Source: Thermoflexales bacterium
GTDB lineage: Bacteria; Chloroflexota; Anaerolineae; S140-20
DNA length: 9,986 nt
Direction of reading: 5' to 3'
Assembly: GCA_015484715.1 (NCBI GenBank)
Contig: WFUY01000505.1
Location: 1 to 9,986 of the forward strand
Of the stretch, positions 1 through 8,751 are shown piece after piece. Within the stretch, counting starts at the first letter, position 1; each line of letters begins with the position of its first letter. A program made the position numbers and the translations under genes. The notes under the pieces are model-generated. The model did no database searches, was not told where the DNA came from, and was given only the letters and a program-made list of their open reading frames with translations.

Positions 1-623
1 TGACCATCCCCCTGGACCCCCACCGCTCCCCCAGCGAGAACGCCCAGCGCTATTTCCGGGGGTACGAGAAGGCGAAACGGGCCGCCGCCCAGGCCCCCCA
101 GCGGCTGGAAGCCGCCCGGCAAGAACTGGCCTACCTGGACCAACTGGCCACCGACCTGGCCTTGGCCGAGGACCGGCCCGCCATTGACGCCGTCGCCCTG
201 GCCCTGCAGGAGGCCGGCTACCTGCCCCCTCAGCCAGGCCCTAAGCCCCCCAAACGAGGCCCCCTGCGCATCACTTCCCCAGACGGCTTCCTCATCTTGG
301 TCGGGCGGAACGCCCGCCAGAACGACCAGGTGACCTTCAAACTGGCCGGCCCGGACGACCTCTGGCTGCACGCCCGGGGGGTGCCGGGAGCCCACGTGGT
401 CATCAAGAGCGGCGGACAGGCGGTGCCGGAGACAACGCTGCAACTGGCCGCTACCCTCGCCGCCTACTACTCCGCCGCCCGGGGCGAGGCCCAGATCGCC
501 GTGGACGTGACCGAGCGCAAGCGGGTCCGCCGGCTCAAGGGCCACCGCCCCGGCATGGTCACCTACCGGGGCGAGCGAACCCTCTGGGTCAAGGGGCCAG
601 CCCTTCCTCCTATTTCGATTTAG
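1..623 (+). CDS. rqcH: NFACT-family ribosome quality-control protein, C-terminal part (5' end outside window)
   Basis: This is the C-terminal part of an NFACT protein (RqcH in Bacillus, Rqc2 in eukaryotes, formerly 'fibronectin-binding protein' FbpA). The reading frame is open from base 3, giving 206 visible residues, so the true start lies upstream. The visible part begins with the family signature around NAQRYFRGYEKAKR, followed by a charged helical stretch (about residues 25-65) that fits the end of the coiled-coil arm. After it comes the NFACT-R (DUF814) domain with GRNARQNDQVTFK and DDLWLHARGVPGAHVVI. Known role of the family: binding 60S/50S subunits that carry a stalled peptidyl-tRNA and recruiting tRNA-Ala to add C-terminal alanine tails that mark the nascent chain for degradation. 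The NFACT-N catalytic residues are out of view, so activity cannot be judged. The protein ends shortly after RTLWVKG, about where the family normally ends. It has the same very GC-rich third positions as secA. Confidence 0.93.
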   Translation, partial: TIPLDPHRSPSENAQRYFRGYEKAKRAAAQAPQRLEAARQELAYLDQLATDLALAEDRPAIDAVALALQEAGYLPPQPGPKPPKRGPLRITSPDGFLILVGRNARQNDQVTFKLAGPDDLWLHARGVPGAHVVIKSGGQAVPETTLQLAATLAAYYSAARGEAQIAVDVTERKRVRRLKGHRPGMVTYRGERTLWVKGPALPPISI

Positions 624-632
624 CGCGGAATA

Positions 633-641
633 TGGTATAAT
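633..641 (+). promoter_or_regulatory. Extended -10 promoter ahead of the RM genes
   Basis: TGGTATAAT is an exact extended -10 element (TGn followed by the consensus hexamer at 636-641). It begins ten bases after the NFACT stop codon. No good -35 box is visible: TTTCGA at 613-618, spaced 17 bases, matches only three of six positions. That is usual for extended -10 promoters. The predicted start of transcription is G648, giving a leader of about 98 bases before the methyltransferase. It is the only convincing sigma-70 promoter I can see in the window, and it may also serve secA downstream. Confidence 0.7.
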
Positions 642-647
642 CTAGGT

Positions 648-726
648 GCCCGACCGGGGAGGATTCGGAAGGAACTGAAGAGGTCCACTGCCTCCGCGAA
701 GCCGGGAGAAGGCCATCCCGTCGGGT
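648..726 (+). promoter_or_regulatory. Long imperfect hairpin in the 5' leader of the RM operon
   Basis: Pairing by eye gives 648-654 with 720-726 (seven pairs, one GU), C655 bulged, 656-659 with 716-719 (one GU), an A660/A715 mismatch, 661-662 with 713-714, a small internal loop, and 664-666 with 708-710. An apical hairpin forms from GAGG 680-683 with CCTC 691-694 around a seven-base loop. The first base coincides with the predicted transcription start, and the last paired base lies four bases before the methyltransferase ribosome binding site. GGAGG 658-662 could instead pair with CCTCC 691-695, so two folds compete. It could be a regulatory leader or a small RNA. I do not recognise the family. 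Confidence 0.45.
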
Positions 727-745
727 TGGCAAGGAGAGCATCGCT

Positions 746-1744
746 ATGGAACAAGTTTCCGGCGCTGGTAACGCCTTTCGGGAAAGATCAACGCGATACA
801 CCCGCAACACAGAGATTCCGTCTTTCTTTGGGCAGCCCATGTACAAAGGCCAGTTTTTGGAAATTGACTTAGAAGCTATCACCCCTGACCATCCGGTGCT
901 GTTCTACCGCCACCCTAACGGGGAGATATGGCTAGGGGATGCCATCGCTTGGCTGCGCTCCCTGGAATCCGAATCCGTTGACCTGGTTTTCGCCGATCCC
1001 CCCTATAACATCAAAAAAGCCGAATGGGACAGTTTTGAGTCTCAGCAAGCCTACGTCGAATGGTCTCTACAATGGATCGAACAAGCCGCCCGGGTGCTGA
1101 AGCCAAACGGAACCCTCTATGTATGCGGCTACTCCGAAATTCTGGCTGACATCAAATTGCCGGCGATGCGCTTCTTCGCAGGATGCCGTTGGCTGGTATG
1201 GTATTACAAGAACAAAGCCAACCTGGGCAACGATTGGGGGCGCTCCCACGAAAGCCTCTTGCACTTCCGAAAGAGCCGGGATTTCACCTTTAACCTAGAC
1301 GACATCAGGATCCCTTATGGACGGCACACTTTAAGGTATCCTGAGCACCCTCAAGCGAGAACAAGCCAGTATGGGCAAGGACAGAAGCGAGTCTGGCATC
1401 CCCACTCCAGGGGGGCAAAGCCACGGGATGTCATCGAAGTTCCAGTCCTTAACAACGGTATGCCGGAGAAAACCCCCCATCCTACCCAAAAGCCGGAAGA
1501 GCTTCTGAGGAAAATCGTCCTGGCCTCCTCGAATCCCGGCGATCTGGTCGTTGACCCCTTTCTGGGCTCTGGAACCACGGCGGTCGTTGCAGAGCAGCTA
1601 GATCGAAAATGGATGGGATGCGACATATCGCCGGAGTACTGCCGGTGGGCTGCGGAGCGAATCGAGCGTGTAGAAGATTGGCCCATTGAGAAGTGGATAG
1701 AATATGATCTTGCGAATGCCCGACGAAGGCAATCTATCCGATGA
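746..1744 (+). CDS. Type II DNA methyltransferase, beta-type motif order (probably N6-adenine)
   Basis: This is an S-adenosylmethionine-dependent DNA methyltransferase of 332 residues that protects sites from the endonuclease encoded next to it. The catalytic motif DPPY (residues 84-87, in FADPPYNIKKAEWD) precedes the cofactor-binding motif FLGSGTT (272-278), which is the beta-class order. HPTQKP (245-250) is a typical beta-class element. The variable region between (about 160-235) would hold target recognition. DPPY rather than SPPY favours N6-adenine, but N4-cytosine is not excluded. Start choice: AAGGAGA at 731-737 sits eight bases before ATG 746, so this is preferred over the internal ATG at 839. 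The first 50 or so residues precede the recognisable domain. The gene is only moderately GC-rich (1201-1260: 32 of 60 bases, against 43 of 60 at 5041-5100 in secA), which points to transfer. The target sequence cannot be read from the protein. Confidence 0.92.
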   Translation: MEQVSGAGNAFRERSTRYTRNTEIPSFFGQPMYKGQFLEIDLEAITPDHPVLFYRHPNGEIWLGDAIAWLRSLESESVDLVFADPPYNIKKAEWDSFESQQAYVEWSLQWIEQAARVLKPNGTLYVCGYSEILADIKLPAMRFFAGCRWLVWYYKNKANLGNDWGRSHESLLHFRKSRDFTFNLDDIRIPYGRHTLRYPEHPQARTSQYGQGQKRVWHPHSRGAKPRDVIEVPVLNNGMPEKTPHPTQKPEELLRKIVLASSNPGDLVVDPFLGSGTTAVVAEQLDRKWMGCDISPEYCRWAAERIERVEDWPIEKWIEYDLANARRRQSIR

Positions 1745-2703
1745 TCACCTTAGATGACTTGCAAGCCTCCGTGATGGATAAATCTGCCTTCAACGCACTA
1801 TCCGATTTCTACTCCCTTGGACTGGCCTTCTTGGAGTTCTTGGAAAGGACGCAACCCACCCATATCGTCTCACCCAAGGACGAACTCTACTTCTTCTACC
1901 AGTACGATCAAGCATACCGATACAAGATCACCCGTCCTTTGAACAGCCTTCTCTTCTTCAGATCGAAGTCGGCGCTTCAAGCCGCCTGTGAGCGATTCGC
2001 GGCTTTCCTCCTCGACCTCAAGAAGCATCAGGAGGCGATCAGCGAGCAGAGAGGCACTCAAGAGTACCTGGTCTCCAACGAAATAAACCGTGTAGTCTAC
2101 ACCCTTCAGCAGAGCATAGGCTGTATCAGCGATTCCTTTGAGAACCCCAACCGATCCCGGAAGCGCGTCGGTCAGCTCTTTGAGACCTTGGTCAAGCTCA
2201 TCATCCAAGAAGTAGGTCTCGTCTGCGAATCCCGTACCCTCCGAATCCCCATACCTGGTTACGAGGAAGAAGGTTACCAGATGACGTATGAACTCGATCT
2301 GGTGTTCTCGCGGGACAAAGTGGTCATCACCTCGGAAACCAATTTGATCCATCCCTCCGAGGTCGTTGGATCGGTCAAGACCACCAGCAAGGACCGCCTA
2401 GACAAAATCTTCCTGGACAAGTTCATGCTCACCCAACTACTGGGCCGGGAAATCCCCGTCATTGCTATCTTCCTCCACGACGTCCAGAGAGCCCGCACCC
2501 ATCGAGGACAAAGCATCTTTGGCGTTAACTCAACGTTCAAGAGCAACCACTTTCTGGGTTACACGGTAGCCCTCACCCGGCTAGATGGGGTGTACTATGT
2601 TGACCGTAGGCCTGTTATGGTAAAGGACCCTCGTCTCAGCCGGGAAATTCAGGACTTCCAACGATTCCTGGTCAAAGACCTTTGGAGCCTTTCGGCAAGA
2701 TAG
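1741..2703 (+). CDS. Probable type II restriction endonuclease, PD-(D/E)XK type
   Basis: A 320-residue protein whose start ATG overlaps the methyltransferase stop (ATGA), so the two are co-translated. It has no strong ribosome binding site of its own. Position and fold signatures argue for the cognate endonuclease. A helix with RVGQLFETL carries E148. YELDLVF supplies a candidate metal-binding D186. SVK at 211-213 gives the second acidic/lysine strand in its S-x-K variant, followed at once by TTSKDR (K217, D218, R219). In the NgoMIV/Cfr10I group, an S-x-K active-site lysine is followed by an R-(D/E)-R-like recognition element, and the layout here resembles that loosely. The assignment to this group is inference. 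There is no membrane segment or signal peptide. The composition is low for the window (2041-2100: 30 of 60 GC). No controller (C) protein gene is present. It could also be a nickase or an inactive relic, but the frame is intact. Confidence 0.75.
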   Translation: MITLDDLQASVMDKSAFNALSDFYSLGLAFLEFLERTQPTHIVSPKDELYFFYQYDQAYRYKITRPLNSLLFFRSKSALQAACERFAAFLLDLKKHQEAISEQRGTQEYLVSNEINRVVYTLQQSIGCISDSFENPNRSRKRVGQLFETLVKLIIQEVGLVCESRTLRIPIPGYEEEGYQMTYELDLVFSRDKVVITSETNLIHPSEVVGSVKTTSKDRLDKIFLDKFMLTQLLGREIPVIAIFLHDVQRARTHRGQSIFGVNSTFKSNHFLGYTVALTRLDGVYYVDRRPVMVKDPRLSREIQDFQRFLVKDLWSLSAR

Positions 2704-2711
2704 CGAGCCTC

Positions 2712-2717
2712 AGGAGG
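2712..2717 (+). promoter_or_regulatory. Distant Shine-Dalgarno site of secA
   Basis: AGGAGG is a perfect Shine-Dalgarno core, but it lies 14 bases before the secA ATG at 2732, longer than the usual 5-10. The N-terminal protein sequence fits SecA from M1, so the start is not in doubt. The site lies in the 28-base gap after the endonuclease stop, which leaves little room for an independent promoter unless one lies inside the endonuclease gene. Confidence 0.6.
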
Positions 2718-2731
2718 ACCAACGAAGCAAG

Positions 2732-6709
<3,978 letters not shown>

Positions 6710-6809
6710 GGAGAAGCCTTACAGAGCGCCCCATCCAGGCAAGAGGCGACACCTCCTCAGACCGAGCCGGGGACGGGCATGCACTTCGCAAAGAAGGAGG
6801 AAGGGAAGC
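6710..6809 (+). promoter_or_regulatory. secA-regulator intergenic region with possible Shine-Dalgarno sequestration
   Basis: This 100-base gap has no clear promoter or U-tract terminator. CCTCCT at 6752-6757 is exactly complementary to the regulator's ribosome binding core AGGAGG at 6795-6800. The overlapping CTCCTC (6753-6758) is exactly complementary to GAGGAG at 6708-6713, across the secA stop. The two pairings exclude each other, so a translational switch is possible. Short purine/pyrimidine runs match easily by chance, so confidence is low. Confidence 0.25.
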
Positions 6810-7190
6810 ATGGTGTCCGCGAGCGGGAATGACCTGGCGGCCAGGCTCATGGGGGACATGGACCCCCGCCTCCTGGAGTTCCTGAAAACCAAGGTCAACT
6901 CCTTCGTCAAATGGGACCTGGTGCGGTTCTTCCATGAGAACCCACACACCACCGACACCGCTGAAAATGTGGCGCGGTACGCAGGGCGAGATCCGGCGAC
7001 CATCGCCGCCGAACTGGAAGAACTGACGGAGAACGGTGTACTAGAACGACGGCAGGTCGGGAATCTGACAGTCTACTCGCTGGCCACCGATGAGGAGATG
7101 CGCAAGCTCATCGAGCAGTTCATCCTGGCCTGCGAAGACCGCCAGTTTCGAGTCAAGGCGATCTACCACATCATCCGGGGAATGCGCTGA
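6810..7190 (+). CDS. Small winged-helix DNA-binding regulator
   Basis: A 126-residue protein with a winged helix-turn-helix fold, the type used by ArsR/MarR-like bacterial and archaeal regulators. The visible order is an amphipathic N-terminal helix (about 18-42, with LLEFLKTKVNSFVKWDLVRFF), the helix-turn-helix at about 48-75 (ENVARYAGRDPATIAAELEELTENGVL), and the wing at about 78-92 (ERRQVGNLTVYSLA). A C-terminal helix rich in charged residues follows and could mediate dimerisation. There are no cysteine metal sites and no membrane segment. AAGGAGG at 6794-6800 lies nine bases before the ATG, supporting this start. It is followed after 111 bases by a KaiC-like ATPase gene on the same strand and may regulate that cluster or interact with the ATPase; the partnership is inferred from position only. 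The family cannot be named more closely. Confidence 0.82.
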   Translation: MVSASGNDLAARLMGDMDPRLLEFLKTKVNSFVKWDLVRFFHENPHTTDTAENVARYAGRDPATIAAELEELTENGVLERRQVGNLTVYSLATDEEMRKLIEQFILACEDRQFRVKAIYHIIRGMR

Positions 7191-7301
7191 ATCGCCATCC
7201 TGAAAACGGTCCCACAACCGGCGATCCGGCGGTGCACGAGCCACCCACTTCTGAATCTGGGATGAACCCTGAGACGAGCACGGAAGAGGGGAGTCCAGCC
7301 G
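7191..7301 (+). other. Intergenic region with a spaced 6-base inverted repeat
   Basis: ATCGCC (7191-7196, immediately after the regulator's stop) and GGCGAT (7220-7225) form a perfect inverted repeat separated by 23 bases. It could be an operator for the adjacent winged-helix protein or a weak RNA hairpin. No U-tract follows, so it is not an intrinsic terminator. No convincing promoter hexamers are visible. GGGGAG at 7288-7293 is the ribosome binding site of the ATPase gene, eight bases from its ATG. Confidence 0.25.
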
Positions 7302-8072
7302 ATGGAACGAATGAAGACGGGAATAGCTGGCCTGGATACGATGTTGCGAGGAGGGTTTCTGCCTCAGACGGCCAATCTAGTGGAGGGTGCACCGGGCACG
7401 GGAAAGAGCGTGTTGGGCATGCAGTTCATCCACAACGGCATCGTCCACTACGACGAACCCGGAATCATCCTGACCTTTGAGACCTTCCCCCGGCAGTACT
7501 ACCGAGATGCTCTCAACTTTGGTTGGGACTTCCGGCAGTTGGAGCGGGAGAACCGCCTTCGCATCCTGATGAGCAGTCCTGAGGTCAGCAAGGCCGACCT
7601 AGAGCAACTGGGAGGAACGATCGAACGGTTGGTGGAGGAGATGGGCGCCCGCCGCATCCTGGTGGATAGCCTCTCCCACTTCGAGCGCTTGACCGATGAC
7701 CCCGTCGAACTCCGCAGCTTGATCTACAGCTTCATCAACGGGCTCAAACGCGAAGGGCTCACCGCCGTCCTGACCCGAGAGAGCCCGGCCATTTTGGGCG
7801 AAGGACTCTTTGCCGACGAGGATGAGAACATCGCCTTCGTCGTGGACTCTTACATCCTGCTCCGCTACGTAGAGATGGACAGCACTGTACGCAGAGCACT
7901 GCTGGTGCTCAAGCTACGGGGTTCGGACCACGCCAAGGAGATCCGACGATTTGAGATCACCTCTTCCGGCATCGAGGTGATGGACACCTTCAAAGGACGC
8001 GAGGGCATCATGAGCGGCAGCCCGCGCCGGATGCCCGAGGCCTTCATCGAAGCGTTTATCCGCCACCCATAG
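7302..8072 (+). CDS. KaiC/RAD55-type RecA-fold ATPase, single domain
   Basis: This 256-residue protein is a single RecA-like domain of the KaiC/RAD55/GvpD group, which bind and hydrolyse ATP, often as hexamers, and act in signalling. Walker A is GAPGTGKS (29-36). The second strand reads IILTFETF, with E60 where the family has its catalytic glutamate; KaiC has two glutamates there, and the second is T61 here. Walker B is ILVDSLSHF with D122. The C-terminal part has LKLRGSDHAKEIRRFEIT, the family's conserved K-x-R-G-S segment near the nucleotide of the neighbouring subunit. GGFLPQTANLVEG fits the usual lead-in. There is no second ATPase domain and no obvious KaiC-like autophosphorylation segment, so a circadian clock role is not implied. 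It lies 47 bases upstream of two small membrane protein genes and a GAF-domain gene. Its closest functional analogues may be the archaeal KaiC-like signalling ATPases, which is inference. Confidence 0.88.
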   Translation: MERMKTGIAGLDTMLRGGFLPQTANLVEGAPGTGKSVLGMQFIHNGIVHYDEPGIILTFETFPRQYYRDALNFGWDFRQLERENRLRILMSSPEVSKADLEQLGGTIERLVEEMGARRILVDSLSHFERLTDDPVELRSLIYSFINGLKREGLTAVLTRESPAILGEGLFADEDENIAFVVDSYILLRYVEMDSTVRRALLVLKLRGSDHAKEIRRFEITSSGIEVMDTFKGREGIMSGSPRRMPEAFIEAFIRHP

Positions 8073-8097
8073 GTCCGACTGTGCCGAGCACCGACAA

Positions 8098-8114
8098 GAC
8101 CTGAACGACAGGTC
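8098..8114 (+). repeat. Perfect inverted repeat just before the first small membrane protein gene
   Basis: GACCTG (8098-8103) and CAGGTC (8109-8114) pair perfectly around a five-base loop, ending five bases before the ATG at 8120. The 3' arm contains the only Shine-Dalgarno-like bases (AGG). A further AGGTC at 8071-8075, overlapping the ATPase stop codon, could pair with the same GACCT, freeing the downstream arm. This suggests translational coupling or control. It could also be a DNA operator. Confidence 0.35.
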
Positions 8115-8119
8115 CCATC

Positions 8120-8413
8120 ATGGCAATCCTTACCCGCCTGCTCACCGTCTACATCTGGATCGGTGTCGCCCTGCTCCTCCTGCTGCTCTTCGAGATCGCC
8201 CGCTTCTACCAGCGGACTTCAGGGCAACGCTCCTTCTACCAAGGATTCCTCATCCCTGCCCTCTGCTTTCTGCTGGCGGCGGGCCGCTACGTCCTGGTTG
8301 CCTCTGATTTTACCGGCGATGCTGTGGGGGACCTGCTCTTGTTCGGTGGAGGTGCGACCTTGATCCTCCTGGGCCACTATTTGCTCAAACTGATGACGGG
8401 AGGGCGGCCGTGA
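8120..8413 (+). CDS. Small three-helix membrane protein A
   Basis: I do not recognise this 97-residue protein. It has three hydrophobic segments: about 7-27 (very rich in Leu, YIWIGVALLLLLLFEIARFY), 43-62 and 70-92. A short basic and polar loop between the first two contains QRTSGQRSFYQGF. There is no cleavable signal peptide and no catalytic motif. Its layout matches the next gene closely: QR after the first helix and Y40-x-G42-F43 opening the second helix at the same residue numbers. Expression seems to depend on coupling to the ATPase gene, since the ribosome binding site is weak and buried in an inverted repeat. The overlap with the next gene suggests that the two proteins are made together in a fixed ratio, possibly as a heteromeric membrane anchor or sensor; this is inference. 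Confidence 0.8.
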   Translation: MAILTRLLTVYIWIGVALLLLLLFEIARFYQRTSGQRSFYQGFLIPALCFLLAAGRYVLVASDFTGDAVGDLLLFGGGATLILLGHYLLKLMTGGRP

Positions 8414-8748
8414 GTGTGCTTACTGCACCGCTGAGCGCTCTGGGGCTCCTGGCCCTCACCTATATGCTCTACATCTTGGCCAGCCTCAGCCAACGTCTGG
8501 GCGCGGTCATCCGTATGCGCCCTTACTATCGAGGCTTTTACCTTTCCATCGCGCTGACCCTCATCGCTTTCGTGGCCCACCTGATGCGGAGCAGCGTCCT
8601 GCTGGCCCCGGAAGAAGGACCTCCTCTGCTCAACAACACGATCTTCTACCTTCTGGCTTATTACCTTCCCCTCACCCTCGCCGTGACCATCAGCCTGGTC
8701 GTGGCTTGGCGTTACTGGGGATGGCTGTTGCAAGAGCGAGACGGATAG
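8410..8748 (+). CDS. Small three-helix membrane protein B
   Basis: This 112-residue protein starts at a GTG (8410) that overlaps the previous stop codon as GTGA, a classic coupling arrangement. Hydrophobic segments lie at about 8-27, 43-63 and 77-101. The first loop has SQRLGAVIRMRPYYRGF, matching protein A in the QR and Y40-x-G42-F43 positions. The second loop (about 64-76) is acidic and proline-rich (APEEGPPL). The C-terminus after helix three is aromatic and then charged (WRYWGWLLQERDG). No enzymatic motif is visible and I cannot name a family. The similar size, topology and loop motif suggest an old duplication that produced both proteins. It ends three bases before the GAF-domain gene, so it may hold that soluble protein or the KaiC-like ATPase at the membrane; this is inference. 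Confidence 0.8.
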   Translation: MSVLTAPLSALGLLALTYMLYILASLSQRLGAVIRMRPYYRGFYLSIALTLIAFVAHLMRSSVLLAPEEGPPLLNNTIFYLLAYYLPLTLAVTISLVVAWRYWGWLLQERDG

Positions 8749-8751
8749 CCA

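Noticed and set aside
645..731. Resemblance of the leader to known RNAs: GGTGCC and AAGCCGGGAGAAGGCC recall cobalamin or FMN riboswitch pieces, and TTCGGAAGGAA recalls the SRP RNA tip.
   Set aside because: The stretch is under 90 bases, too short for either riboswitch, and lacks their other conserved blocks. The SRP tip needs GGAAGCAG, which is not there. It is kept only as an unassigned hairpin.
839..841. The internal ATG as the true methyltransferase start.
   Set aside because: It has only a weak upstream purine run, whereas ATG 746 has AAGGAGA at ideal spacing. The extra 31 residues carry no conserved motif, so the point is not fully closed.
610..882. A minus-strand 90-residue frame covering the promoter and leader, as a possible antisense regulator gene.
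   Set aside because: Its start lies inside the methyltransferase and it has no protein motif. The region is better explained by the promoter and hairpin.
7232..7480. A short + strand frame starting in the gap before the ATPase gene and overlapping its first 60 codons.
   Set aside because: It is out of frame with a well-supported ATPase, which has its own ribosome binding site. The translation is Ser/Gly/Arg-rich without domain features, and only its first part lies outside the ATPase gene.
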